This document shows, piece by piece, positions 46,217 through 58,537 of a stretch of DNA of 64,000 nt. The first letter of the stretch is position 1. Each line of letters begins with the position of its first letter. The notes under the pieces were generated by a model. That model searched no databases, was not told the DNA's origin, and worked only from the letters and a program-made list of their open reading frames with translations. The position numbers were made by a program, and so were the translations under genes. The stretch comes from Microthyrium microscopicum (taxonomy: Eukaryota; Ascomycota; Dothideomycetes; Microthyriales; Microthyriaceae): assembly GCA_010405405.1 (NCBI GenBank), contig MU004236.1:1742070-1806069 (forward strand), given 5' to 3'.

Positions 46217-46896
46217 TACTTCGCACTCTCAACCTTCTTAACAACATCATCAAACGTCGCCATCCCCCGTTTCGTAATCTCCATAACAATAGGCTACACG
46301 CACAATTAGCTTCCCATCGAACCACTGTGCAATCAAAAACTTACCATCCCATCAGCATAAGTTCTCCACCTACGCAACTTCAACCCCTTATGACCAGTAG
46401 CATCCTTCACATACTCAAACCAAAACGCCCCCGTACCTTTGAAATCCCACTCTCGACCTTCCAGATCCTTAACCTTCTCCGCGCCGTCCAGTGGGACCGG
46501 GAATTTCGCATACATATGAGCCGGCTACCGCATTAGCACCGAAATTCCTCTTGACTTGCTTGTCCAAGAGCCGGGAATATACCTGCCCACTCAGCATCCA
46601 ACCACCCTCAACCTCCCAAATGATAAACTGAATCGGCTCATGATAATGCCCCGTGAAGGGGGCATACATCCCCTTCACCACATCCCAGGCCTTGTCCCCG
46701 GTGACCGTATCACCAGCTGGCGTCACAAACGTGAAGTCATCCTCGTACCATTTCGGATCAAGCGATGTCTTGGATTTGGCATCGCCAAAGTCAAAGGCCC
46801 GCTCTTGAACGAAAACCCAGTCGAAGACAGGGCGGGTTCTGTGCTTAGTTTCCCAGCCGTGGGTTTCGTGCCAAAATAGGCGGAGACGTTTGTCAT
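46217..46896 (-). pseudogene. Hypothetical protein gene, frame broken
   Basis: Three well-formed coding blocks on the minus strand. Block 1 (46888-46520) reads RLRLFWHETHGWETK onward through VFDWVFVQERAFDFGDA, TFVTPAGDTVTGDKAWDVVKGMYAPF and VEGGWMLSGQVYSRLLD. Block 2 (46515-46345) reads AHMYAKFPVPLDGAEKV and LRRWRTYADGM. Block 3 (46293-46217) reads PIVMEITKRGMATFDDVVKKVESAK. Blocks 2 and 3 join across a clean GTAAGT..TAG intron. Blocks 1 and 2 abut near 46515-46530 but in different frames, with no room for an intron. Block 1 also lacks a Met in frame; the nearest ATG (46896) is in another frame. Either the gene decayed recently or the sequence has small errors. The layout (about 200 residues, Trp-rich strands) resembles SnoaL/NTF2-like proteins, but that is weak. 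Confidence 0.5.
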
Positions 46897-47634
46897 TGTT
46901 GTTGAGATGGTATGGATTGGATGGGGAGGAGTTGGAATGGGAGTGGCGATGGTGATGACTGGGTGCAGAGTGTGGATTGAAGAGTGTACTGACTTATGTA
47001 GAGCGATGGTACCATGAGTCTACGATGGGCGGTCGGTAGTAAACCAGTTTCAAGGAAGCCATGCAGTCGAGCTGTGGTATCACCGCTTCGAGGCATACAT
47101 ATCGGTTGCCATGACAGTACTCATGACTTTGCTAGAGTCAATCAAGCGAGGAATGATGCCAAGAGCACAGTCGAGAGGTATTGGAATTTGCAGCCAAGGA
47201 CTTCGGGCGCACAGGCGTGCTCTTAGCACCGAGAAACCTGGGGTTGGACATGAAGCTACAGACTACAGTGGTCTTCTAAGCAAAATTTTCGTGATAGGTG
47301 GGAGCTCCAAGCTACGAATAAAGCTTGGAACGTGGTAGCGAGGAAGCTTGGTGAGGCTGAAGAACCATGTTGACGAGCTGAGAACATGGCTGATCAGCTG
47401 CAATTCCTAGGAAATCTAGAGCGGGAGCTACAGTAAGTCGACTAGACATGTAAGGGTCAACAACAACTAATCGTGAGAGGACAGCTTTGGAAATGTATAG
47501 AGCAACCATGATCAGGGAGATCTCTTTTCAGACATAAAGGATACATTAATACCTACAAGTGCTGCATGTATACTTTTCATACACTAATGATATTAATAGA
47601 CAATTCTTGGTCGATTCCTCAGACCGTTCCCATT
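46897..47634. other. Intergenic region
   Basis: Between the broken gene's upstream side and the 3' end of the ING-family gene. No feature accepted. Confidence 0.4.
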
Positions 47635-50005
47635 CTATCGTCTACGGCTTGGAACAGGACGAGCAGGCTCGGCTTTAGGACTGCCATGGACAGTAACATT
47701 CTTGATGACTTGGCAAAGTGGGCAGTACCATTCCGCTCTACGAGGAGGAATTGTTTTGAGACCCACGCACTCAAGATGGAACCATTCTCTTTCGCACTGC
47801 TATAACAATTAGCTGAGGGAAAAAATTAGAAGATTGTGAAAAACTGACCATATCGTTCGAGCAAGCCACCATTGTGCCGTAGCTGACATCGTCGCATAAG
47901 CAATACGTCTCCTCATTTGGATCAACAACATCTTCCTCATCCGCAGCCTCATCAGCACCAGCACTCTTTCTTGATCCAGTTGTCTTCTTGACTTCCTGCT
48001 TCTTTGGCTTGTTCTTGCGTCCAGCTTGACTAACTTTGCTTGTGGCATTGTCTTCAGACGTGACGAAGCCTGGTACTGTTCTCCGGCCACCACTTCTGGT
48101 TGAACGCGGCGGAATCACAGGCGGAGTCGAGGCGTTGATACTGAGTCTTCTAGGCTCACGAACATCACGCTTCGAAGGGGCCGGTTCAGCAGAGGCAGCT
48201 TTGACTGTTTTGCGGATACGACCGCTCGATCTAGTGACTGGGGTGTCCATCTGCATTGGAGATGGTTGAGGCTCGGCGGAAGCAGCTGCATCCTTGGGCG
48301 CTGTCGAGATACGGCGAGGGCGAGATTGAGCTGCGGTTGGAACGGGTGTGGGTACGCGCTTTCGAGACTCCTTGACTTCAGTTGGCGTTTCGATTGACTC
48401 AACTTGAGCGTCAACATCCAGTTCCATGGGCACTGGTGAGGAAGGACCTTCCGGTGCTAGAGGCACTGTAGTACTCGTCGTTGTCACCTTGACGGGTGAA
48501 ATTGCTTTTGACCGAGATGCTCGAGGAGATCTAGATGGTAATACAAGTTGGGATGGTTTATCAACTTTTTGCCGCTTCGGGTCGCGCTTGGGACTTGTTG
48601 TGGATGGTGTTACAACTTGAGCAGACGGAGTATCCTTGGCTCCTCGTTTGCGTTTCTTTTGAGCACCCTTAGCCTCTGGAGTGATATCAAAAAAGTTTTT
48701 CATGGAAAGAGAAAGATCTTGGAGTTTAGTGATGTGGTCTTCAAGAGGTAGTACCTGTCCAGATGATTGTCGTGTGTGACGCCTAGTCTGCACATGCGAC
48801 ACTTCAGGAGTGTCAACATTCTCTCCTCCAACACCTTGTTGATCACTAAGACGCGCTTCCTTTTTCTTCTTCTTTGCCTCATTTAGTTTCATACCCGTAT
48901 TGGTGATCACACCATCTTGTGGTGAACTCCAGTCAATATTGATACCAGACTCGGGATCTGTATCTTTAGAATCAGGTTTTTCGTCAAGAAAAGGCAAACC
49001 TTCAGCTTCAGCTTCGGCTTTAGCAGCTTCGTAGCTCTTTTTATCACGTTTATCGTTGGCAAGTTCCCGTTCCACCATTTGAGGCGAAGGTTGCCAGGCG
49101 ACATTTTTCTTCATCATTTTGCGGATTTTAGCCATTTCGAATTGAGTGAGCTGTAGCCAAGGTCGCCATTTGCTGCCACGAGGCGCATTTTCTGGCGGAG
49201 GTGTCAATTGTGCTAGTTTAGCGCTGGTGGAAATCTCCTGGACACGATAGTGAAGAACTTGGCCGTCAGGGCCTAATCTTCTCGGTTTAGGAGTTTTCGG
49301 TTTTGGTGTTTTGGGAGCATCCGCCCGTGGCGCGGCTTGCTTCTCTCCCTCTACTGCCTCTTCGTCTTCCTCGACACCCTCCATTTGTTGCTCAGTCACG
49401 GGCTCATCTATTTCCGCGCCAGAAGCAGCTTGCTCGAGTATAGGTGGATTAGGCACAGTCACCTTTTTAGGTGCTTTAGGTGTCTTGTCTGTCTTATCGG
49501 CAACACTACTCTTGAGCTTGACGGGTGATGCAGCCTTTCGAGATCGAGTAGACTGCAACACAGCTGGTGGAGTAGGATCACGAGATGGAGGCTTGGGTAG
49601 AGCTTGAAGCTTTGTCTTGATCAAGCCCAAGCGGACCTGATGTTTCTTGACCACCTGACTAATGCGTGTAGACTCTGCGAATGAAGCCTCGCGACAACTC
49701 ATAGCCCGATCAAGTGCGCGTGATATTTCTTGTCGCATCGCTTGCGCGTCGGGTCGCTCTGGAGCAGGTATTTGAGGTAAGGTGCCATAGCGAAGAGTCA
49801 AGTCGTGAACTTTGGCAGAAGCGTCGTTGTAAGCTTGGTCAAGCTGGCGTATGAGGGTAAAGGAGCGTATAAGGTCTGAAGGAAGGTATTCGGTGTAGTC
49901 CAAGAAATCGGTGATGACGGCGTGGGCCTCAGGATCTGTGGCTGGCTCATCGAAAGTAAGAGCGCTGGTATGGATAGCATCGGGCAGCTCGGTATCATCG
50001 GCCAT
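47635..50005 (-). CDS. ING-family chromatin protein with C-terminal PHD finger
   Basis: Two exons, 50005-47849 and 47799-47635, give about 773 residues. The N-terminal helical ING domain is visible: FLDYTEYLPSDLIRSFTLIRQLDQAYND and REISRALDRAMSCREASFAESTRISQVVKKHQVRL. A long basic, Pro/Ser-rich linker follows (SRKAASPVKLK, PRRISTAP, many RSxR and PKxPK units). The PHD finger reads ETYCLCDDVSYGTMVACSN, then across the intron CEREWFHLECVGLKTIPPRRAEWYCPLC, giving the C4HC3 pattern. ING proteins (Pho23, Yng1, Yng2 in yeast) read H3K4me3 and are subunits of histone acetylase or deacetylase complexes. The protein is larger than the yeast ones, as in other Pezizomycotina. I chose MADDTELPDAIH as start because the frame upstream has no ATG. 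The gene diverges from the Gfd2-like gene over about 660 bases. Confidence 0.92.
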
Positions 50006-50667
50006 GAAGGGCAACACGTCGAATTCGGGCCAAAACACGTCGGGACGCGTCTAGATAGTATTGGAATTGTGCCGAAATGTTCCGATGGGACGAGCTTTGT
50101 CGGTAGGTGGGAAGATTTGCTGTTGTGGGGTAGGAATATGCTGTGATGCTTGACGGTGTCAGAAGACAATTCAAGCAGGTGACTAGTCCGCGATGAAATG
50201 GTAGCTGTATAGGTGGATGTGAGGCAATGCAGTTGCAGTTGTTGGGAGGTAAATGCACAGGCCAGGTGGATGAGCTACAGGCGCGACCTGGTTTAGAGTG
50301 CCAAGAGTTGCTAAAAGCAGGCACGATTGGCGCGATTGGAAGGCGCGAGGGCGGCCTCACGTGCAGGGGGCGTCTGTCGCAACTTCCAGATCTGGTAATT
50401 CAATTCCAACTTCATCATTTCCTTCTTGGGCTCATTCGGATGTATTCCACTTGTTCCTGATTGGAAACATCAATGTTGAAATGATAATGAGCTGAGCAAC
50501 TGAAAGTCTGTGGGTTGCGGTTGACCGCATGAGAAGACGAACAATTCCCTTTACACCTACTGTCTGCAATCTACACCGCCCTTCCTCCAACTTAAAGCAA
50601 CTAATCACTTTGTCCCAACCCTCTAACCTCCCGTAACCTTGCTGCGCCGTCGCCATCAATCAAAACC
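50006..50667. promoter_or_regulatory. Divergent promoter region
   Basis: The 662 bases between the start codons of the ING-family gene (minus) and the Gfd2-like exonuclease gene (plus). A CT-rich stretch precedes the plus-strand start (50550-50660), a usual fungal initiator context. No TATA box is obvious. Leaders of both genes must lie here. Confidence 0.55.
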
Positions 50668-51912
50668 ATGGATCAAAATGAAATCGATAAAGACGACGTC
50701 GAGCTCATGCTCAAGGCTGCCAAACTAACCGTGAATCCTCCGCCCAAAGATGAATGGCAAGAACTTATCGACGAGTTCCCTGACTCCACCTCTCCTCAAC
50801 AGTCAAGCCTAACACAGGATCCTGCCATTGAGACAACCCCCGAAGCCGTAGAAGAGCAACTCCCTGCTCCTGTCGAAGAGCATACCGCCCACCCATCTGA
50901 GGCTAGAGATTCAGACGCTGCGCCATCTTCTCCCAAAAAGCCATGGCCTACCAAAGAGGAACGCAAGCAGAAGAAAAAAGCCAAGCGTCAAGACAAAATC
51001 GATGCCATAAACGCCGAGTTCAAGCGCGCTCAGCACTACTTCGGCCTCCGCTGTCGACCAGAAGAAGCAGCACTTCCCGGGCCGCCAGGTGATGAGGAGA
51101 ATCAGAAGCCCGAGCTAAAGGAGATCGACACCGCTGTAGCCCGCGAGAAGATGCTCAGAGACGAGCTCTTTGAGCAAAAGTTCAGCATCGACAATCCGCC
51201 ACCATACGAGCCATCTACATATCCAATACTCGTCTCCGTTGATGTTGAGGCTTGGGAGCGCAACCACAACTGTGTTACAGAAGTCGGCGTATCAACTCTT
51301 GACACCAAAGTACTGAATGATATGCCGCCGGGTGAACTTGGTGCCAACTGGATGGAAACCATTGACGCCAAGCACTGGATCATGCTAGATTATATCGATC
51401 TCCACAATACCGAGTTCACCGCCGACGGTGATGGTAACCACAAATTCGACTTCCAACATGGTGAGAGCCTAGAGTTTTACATCGAGAAACTGCCTGCTCG
51501 ATTTAACGAAGTGCTTGAAACGGTCTCTGATAATTGGAAGCGCCCCATCGTACTCGTCGGCCATAATATCGCCTCTGATCTCAACTTCATTGACAATGTC
51601 TTTGCGGAAATTGAGCGGGCGGATGTGTTGGACACACAGCATCTGTGGCAAGCGCTGAATGATCACTCGCCGCAGGCCACGCAGGTTAGTCTAAAGAACG
51701 TGTGCGGTGATCTAGGCCTGAAGTGTACTGGCTGGCATAACGCGGGAAATGACGCAAGGAACACGATGCAGGCCTTGGTGGCCATGATGGTGTGTGAGGC
51801 GAAGATGCGGCATGAGATGGCAATGAAGAAGTATGCGCAGATCAAGGACGATGAGGATCAACCATCTGCGCCCCTACCAGCCGGCGTGTTGGAGGACGAG
51901 TCTTCTTTGTAG
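50668..51912 (+). CDS. Gfd2/YDR514C-like DEDDh exonuclease-fold protein
   Basis: 414 residues, one exon. The N-terminal half is acidic and disordered with a Lys-rich helix (KKPWPTKEERKQKKKAKRQDKIDAIN). The C-terminal half is an RNase H-like domain of the type found in yeast Gfd2 and YDR514C: PILVSVDVEAWE (first Asp and Glu, about residue 190), RPIVLVGHNIASDLNFID (second Asp, about 295), and GWHNAGNDARNTMQALV (His and last Asp, about 357). All four DEDDh residues are present, so catalysis is plausible. Gfd2 is linked to mRNA export; direct activity of this subfamily is little studied. The gene shares a promoter region with the ING-family gene. Confidence 0.88.
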   Translation: MDQNEIDKDDVELMLKAAKLTVNPPPKDEWQELIDEFPDSTSPQQSSLTQDPAIETTPEAVEEQLPAPVEEHTAHPSEARDSDAAPSSPKKPWPTKEERKQKKKAKRQDKIDAINAEFKRAQHYFGLRCRPEEAALPGPPGDEENQKPELKEIDTAVAREKMLRDELFEQKFSIDNPPPYEPSTYPILVSVDVEAWERNHNCVTEVGVSTLDTKVLNDMPPGELGANWMETIDAKHWIMLDYIDLHNTEFTADGDGNHKFDFQHGESLEFYIEKLPARFNEVLETVSDNWKRPIVLVGHNIASDLNFIDNVFAEIERADVLDTQHLWQALNDHSPQATQVSLKNVCGDLGLKCTGWHNAGNDARNTMQALVAMMVCEAKMRHEMAMKKYAQIKDDEDQPSAPLPAGVLEDESSL

Positions 51913-52240
51913 CTACAAAACTTGTCGAAAATCTTACCTACCTTGCATCCTACACCTCTCATCTCAAGTCAGACATTCGTCAACAGATTGCCTCGAAATT
52001 CTGGAATTTTGAACCATTATGCTCTAATAAAACGTGGTTGACTCAACGCAATAGCAACAACGGTTCAGCTTTTATGTTAAATTAGTAGTTCAAATCAGAT
52101 TGGAGTCAGTGGAGTTAAGCATTACATGAACCACCACTTGAAATGGGAAACAACTTTTGAATTAGATATTAAGCGATATACGACATCTCTAGCACATTCA
52201 ACATTTTGCAAAAACAGAAAAAATCCTGAATATCGAAGAT
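51913..52240. other. Short intergenic region, convergent 3' ends
   Basis: 328 bases between the stop codons of the Gfd2-like gene (plus) and the WSC copper-radical oxidase gene (minus). AT-rich; it should contain both polyadenylation regions. Confidence 0.5.
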
Positions 52241-55200
52241 CTACACTCCTGGTAAAGGATAGAAGTATGGATCATTAGGCCAACTACCAAACGTACCATC
52301 CTGTCCGATCCTGACCCACTGACCTATACTTGGAGTCGGCCCATCCAGTACAAATAACTTGAACCATCCAGGTGGGCAAACATGAGAGTTGGGAGGCGAA
52401 ACAATGGTGCATGTTGTTCCTGCACAAGAGAACTCTGGGAATATTGTCCGTTGGCCCATACTGTTCCCATGCGTCGAAGAGACGGCGCCTAACAGACTAA
52501 CACGTAGGCTCCCAGTGCTACCAGAAGTAAGCGTAAACTGGACCGATTGTCCATGAGCCCAGTCTTTCTCCGTGATGCTGAATGATGGACGAGGCAACCC
52601 AGAGCGAAGGTAAGCTGGGATGAACACCTCGACGCGATATTCTTCTGGATATGTGCCGGTTTGATCTTGTGGATCGGAGCCAGTGACAAGAACTCGTCCG
52701 TCCAAGAGGGTAATAGCTTCCGAATGATACATACGAGCGACGATCGTGCTGTTCATCTTACTCATTCGCTGACCAATTGGCTTGCTTGGGTCGTATAGTA
52801 CTGCGTCGTAGTTTGGATTTATGGCGAGCCCAAAGCCTGCGACACCTTGCATAGCTCCATTCAGGATTAAGTAAGTGCCGTCGGGTAATTCTGCTATGCA
52901 GCTCATCACGCGCTTGGACGGCATACGCTCGATTACCCAATCTGCACCATTCACTTCGGGTTGGGTAGATATACCTAAATAATTAGAACGGATTATAGTG
53001 ATGCAGACTGTAGAACTCACAATTGTCTATCGCCTCGCCTTGGCCTTGCGTCGATCCTCCGCAAATCAACACAGTGACAGGATCTGTATAAGGTGCTTTC
53101 TGGGGAAGTAGAACCATTGTGCCTTCCAATGGGTAGGTGCGCCCGGCTGTCAGATCATTGTTGACATTACCAGGAATGGGTGGCAATGTCCTGGTCGTCG
53201 CGAAAGTTTTCTCGTCCAAGATGATCGCTTCATTGAAGTAGCAAGCAAAGATCCCACCTGATGGAAGCACGGCCATGAAAGGGTAGAGGTTCCAGGGATC
53301 AGTTCTTTCGAGCCATTCCATGTACAACGGTGCTCCTACAGCTGGGAGTAGTTCCAAAGTCGGCACTGGGGGAGCATTGGATCCAGATTCACCACCTACA
53401 ATCAGAGCGGATCCGTTGGCCATGATCATAGCCGAAGGATACCATCTTCCATCCTGCGAGGCAAGAATATCGGGGTTCTCAAGCCAGTCGTTCGTTCCAT
53501 TGACGCCGGCTGATCCGTCAGGGGTATATAAGCGGACACCATAAGTAGACGTGCCTGACCAACCTCCGATGTTGAGTTGACGACCAAATTTGTCGGGGAG
53601 GGTGAGCGCTGCAGAACAAAAGACATCACTGGCAGGATGCATGACTCTCCATGCTGAGGAGAAATCATCAGTCAAGGTGAGGTCGAGCTCATATCCTCCG
53701 GTCGAATTGATTGCGCCGGTTCCTACTTTCTCCAGGAAGGTCACCTTGCCATTGACTCCAAGGGTCGTAATTAGCGGGACTACAACTCCTCCGATTAAGT
53801 TCTGATATTCACCCGGGTCTGTCGGGGTATTCCACACGTAAAATGGAGTGCCTTGCCAAGTGTAGTACGCAATTATTCGAGGACCTCCGCAGTATGTGGT
53901 CTGCATATAGTTAGTACAGGAAGACAATAACGAGAAAAGAAAATCATGAGCTTACCGCATTGCCAGAGCAGACAAAATTGCATTGGCCATCAGCCACAGG
54001 GGTCGAGCCGGACTCCACGAGGTTTGAAGGGTCTCCGCAATAACACTCGCTTCCATATTCTAATCCGGCAGAAGGATATCCGTATTTCTGACATTGCGCA
54101 AGACAACCGGCTACCGTAGTATTGGTGTCTGACACAAGTTGCCAGGGTAGAGCGCGCGCAGTGTTGTTATTGTCCGTCATGCAGCCAGAGTAAGTCCAGT
54201 TCCCTATTCCAGTCTTTTGAATCTGTGGCACAGGAAGTACAGGTACAGTCCCATTGATTGAGCTATACAATGACAGTCTATTTGGACCTGCGATGTGTTA
54301 GTCAACCAAAATAAAGAAGGAAGAATTTCATGGCGATAAACACATACCACCGCAAGTTTCAGTAGAATCGCCAGCACATGCTGTTGAGCAGTCCGACTCA
54401 ACGCCCGGTGGAGCGCCGTTGCGAATGAAGTTATCACAGAAGCATTGATAGCTATACTCCATGCCAGCAATCGAATAACCCAAGGCTTGACACTCTGCCA
54501 CGCAGCTGGCAATTGTCATACTCTGATCATCGGTCTGTTCATTGCCCATGCTGCGACCTAGATTATTGTAATTGTCCTGCCAACAGCCCTTGTAGGACCA
54601 GCCAGCAGGGATTCCGAGGCCAGTAGGAGTCGGAGGCGCGCTGGATGAAGTGGCAGAAGCTCCTGGTGCTGCGAGATATTGATAAGCATTCAGCCTAAAA
54701 GATCCACCGCACATTTCGGTTGCATTTCCTTGACAAGCCATATTACATCCCACGGATCCATCCGGTGCTGGGCCACCACCATTCCGGGGGGTAGAATCAC
54801 AGTAGCACTCATCCGCATATTCAACACCAGCGTACGTATAGCCCTTTGCAAGGCAAAGACCTTGGCATACTTCTACAGTCATCTTGACACCACCTGGAGG
54901 GTTGATTCCATTGGCAAAGGTTCGCTGGGCCGCGTCCGTCCAGCAACCAAGACTTTGCCAGCCAGTAGGGGCGGCTGACGAGGCACTCGAAGAGCTAGAG
55001 GATGTCATTGTCGCAGGTGACGAAATCGATGAATTAAATCCTATTGATGATGATGTGTTCATTGCGCTTGCCGAAGATGATATAGAGGAGTTGGAATAAT
55101 AGGACGAGGTTGGAGCGGTCAAGTTTGCGTAAGAGAAAATTGACGAATTCGACGTGATGTATGAAGTTGTAGTTGCCATGGAGGACGTAATTGTCGAATT

Positions 55201-58082
55201 GGGAGAGAATGTTGATGGAACTGTTAAACTTGCTGACGAGTATGATGGAATGATTGAAGATGAAATAGTTAGGCTTGATGCAGTGGTGGTTGAGGAATTT
55301 GCAAGCAAAGACAGCGACAACGACGAAATAGTCGAGCTTGCTGACGAGGCGAATGAAGAATTAGACATTATTGATGAGGAGGGAGTCATTAGACTTGCTG
55401 ATACTGAAGCCGACGAATTGGCTGCCATGACCGAAGAAGACGCAGTTGAGCTTTGCGAAAATGAGACTGAGGAATTGGATGACAGCGTAGAGGCTACCAT
55501 CAAGCTTGCCGAAGATGAAATTGACGAGTTGAAAAGGACATTCGATGAAGCAGACGCAGATAAAGAGCTCATGGAGGAAGTAGTACTGATCGTTGAGTTG
55601 GCCATGGCCAACGACAAGCTGCTAGACACAATCGTGCTTGATGCTGTGATAGAGCTGGAACTCAAGGAAGTAGAGTTACCAACGGATGAAGTTGTTGACG
55701 ACTCGGAAGAGCTGGTCAATACACTGGCTGAGGATGTCGCTGTTGAGCTTGTCGACGAAACCATGACTGTGGAGGGCACAATACTAGTCCCCGATGAGGT
55801 AACAGACGACGACGTTGAAGAGACAATGGCGCTGGATGACGAGATAGCGCCGTAACTATAAAGGTTCAAGCGGTCCGGGCCGCCGCACAGTTCGTTTCTT
55901 TGAAATGGTCAGTACTGGTACTTGTTATAGCCGTATATGACTTACTTGTTTCCATTGCATCCCATGTTGCATCCAACAGAACCGTCGGGTGCTGGGCCAC
56001 CTCCATTTCGAATTTGATTATCACAGTAGCACTCTCCTCCATACTCCACGCCAGCCAGTGTATATCCAGAAGAAAAACATGCGGAATTGCATAGCTCCAC
56101 AGTCATGCCACCATTTACAACACCAATCTGACTCAGAGATCGAGTGTTGACAGAGTCAGTATAGCAGCCCAAGCTAGTCCATCCAAGATTACTCTGTGCA
56201 GATGCCGAGGCAGATGGAGCCGATGAAGCAGAAGAGCTGGACCCGGCAGACGGTGCGACATACTGAAAGAAAGTCAAGCGGTCGGGTCCGCCACATATCT
56301 CCAGAGTATTTCCGTTACATTGCATATTACAGCCAGAATTGCCATCAGGGGCAGGACCACCGCCGTTCTGTATGCTGTTATCGCAATAGCACTCGCCGCT
56401 GTATTCAACCCCAGCAAGATTATAACCAGCAGCTTCGCAAGATGACTGACAGTTCTCCTGGGTCATATTTTGCGCGCCACCGAGAACTTGCATCCCCACG
56501 GACAGTGATCTCTTCGCTACAGAATCCGTGTAACAGCCGAGAGCTTTCCACACGGGTGTGTCCGGATTTGGAGCTCCAAGTTGATAAGTGTTCAGTCTAA
56601 ATGAGCCTCCGCAGTACTACTCAGAATCGTAAGCTACTATTGAGACACAAGAGTTAGAAAAGTAGAAATACTCTTACCTCAGACGGTGCTCCAGCGCAAA
56701 CCATATTACAGCCGGCTTCTCCATTGGGGGCAGGTCCATAACCAGCGCCAATTGCGTTATCGCAATAGCATTCTTGACCATATTCTACGCATGAACAGTC
56801 AGCATAAAATCAGCGCGAAAACTAGGCTGAATAGTTCAGCTTCTGCTGACATGGACTATGGAATACAGCGTTCGAGCAGAAAAATCGCTTTCAGAAAATG
56901 AACCACTGGCAGGGAGTACTCACCGACGCCGGCTAATGTATAGCCATTGCTTTGACAATAGCTCGTGCATGTTTCAACGCTGGTACTCGACGCACCGCCA
57001 GGTAATTGAGCGCCCACGGCCAAAGCTCGAGGGTAACCATCGCTAGATACTTGTAAGCACATTGACTAGGTACTGGTGCCTGTAGATGAACTTACGTATA
57101 ACAGCCGATGTATCCCCAATTGTTCGTGCCACCAAGTGCTTTCGGAGCAGCAGGCACAGCAACTCCAGGAGCACCACTATAGAATACTGAAAGACGATTA
57201 CCGGCCCCGCAAGGTTCCGTGGCTAAGAACCTATCAGCAAAAAATTGAGAAAAACCGTGGGATAAGTCAAGACAGTATGGAGACCCCCGAATGTGGTGCT
57301 CGCGTTCACTTCCTGGGCACACTAGTAGCCATTGAATACAACAGGGCTACTAAGAGTGTTGGGAATAGAAATGTGGCAACAAAATGTGCTCCGTCAGAGG
57401 GAAAGCTTACCATTGCCTCCACAGCTCATATTACAGTCAGTATCCGGCTCGACAGTTCGAATATTCAGGTTGCTACCACAATCTTGAAGATCCTGGTTAG
57501 CCCTGCAACTATATCAAATAGTGAGTTTACTTACAGCACTGGAGTTCGTTAGAACAAATTGAGAGGATTAATCACCCAATGATTAGTAATTGCGCGGTAT
57601 GACTGTATGATGGACCGCTCCCAATAACGCCTATATGTTGGAACATTATACAGGAGCCTTCCGGCATACTATCGCCCATGTCGAATGTGAAATGGGATTG
57701 CACGGGGGACTTGCCTCCTTTGAGTACTCAGTACCAGCATAAGCAAATCCTTTTGCAGAGCAAAAAGACACACATTCCTCGTTGGTCATGTCGTCTGCTG
57801 TGGTGGTAGACCCGGTAAGTGTTCGAGAGTTGACAGAATCGCTTCAAAGCATCAGTTCGTCAGTTAACATATAGACTAGAGTTGTGCGCACTAATAACAT
57901 CCATTATAATTATAGGCTCCAATCGAACTTGAAGGCGTCGCTAAAGCTCTACGGAAAAGAGTGCGTGAATCGGGAAGGGCGGTCTACGATTGTCAGTCCG
58001 TAGTTTGGAACCTATGATGGAATCTGCTTACTGCCAGAGAGTGTATGGACAGCAAAACTGTCACTGAAAAAAGATGGACCAT
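52241..58082 (-). CDS. Secreted WSC-array copper-radical oxidase (glyoxal/galactose oxidase-like)
   Basis: A multi-exon gene. Clear exons are 58082-58032 (signal peptide [17 protein letters not shown]), 57983-57892, 56784-56678, 56616-55946, 55897-54348, 54287-53956, 53900-53021 and 52974-52241. Exons between 57841 and 56924 are not fully resolved. About seven WSC domains precede the enzyme; each has GCYxD-like starts, ECYCDN, C..CxGN and CGGPxRL. A 260-residue Ser/Thr run (55850-55000) splits the array four and three. The C-terminal enzyme shows [11 protein letters not shown] (Cys), GRWYPSAM (Tyr), ARMYHSEAI (Tyr-His) and [10 protein letters not shown] (His). These are the Cys-Tyr radical and copper ligands of the glyoxal oxidase family, followed by the DUF1929 domain. 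The family oxidises aldehydes or alcohols and yields H2O2. WSC domains bind wall glycans. Confidence 0.88.
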
Positions 58083-58537
58083 TTTGAAATAATAGTCGGT
58101 TCGCAAGAAATGTAGAGTAAACCAGTGTTAGGCTGAACTGAAAGATTAGTAGTAAAGTATAGGAAAATAATTCATTGAAGGTACATTGATTGTAAAATGA
58201 GTGTAACGGTGTAAGGCACCAAATGAATTAACGACAGTGTTCAGGCGAGTGTGAGGAACGAAGATTCAATCAGAAATTGTGTTCATCGCGACAAGAATAC
58301 ATTTGCGAAGGCACAAGATACAGGATGGGTAGGAGTATTGCATTAGAACATGCAAAACAGGCCAGTCTCGCTTAGCTCCGAGTAGCCTCCAAGGTTCATT
58401 AACGTAGCAGACTCTACCGCTCCGACTGATCCGATCCAGACCTGGATATTGACCTACGCATTTGATCGCGCAGTCTACATTTTTGGCTCACATTGGACAA
58501 AGGCCCAGATGGAGCCGCAGCCCCTTTCAATGGCAGA
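58083..58537. other. Intergenic region
   Basis: Promoter of the WSC oxidase gene. AT-rich, no other feature. Confidence 0.45.

Noticed and set aside
55154-55855. Plus-strand open frame of 233 codons, very acidic
   Set aside because: It is the antisense image of the Ser/Thr-rich linker of the WSC oxidase; TCx/AGx serine codons read backward give Asp, Glu and Val codons without stops.
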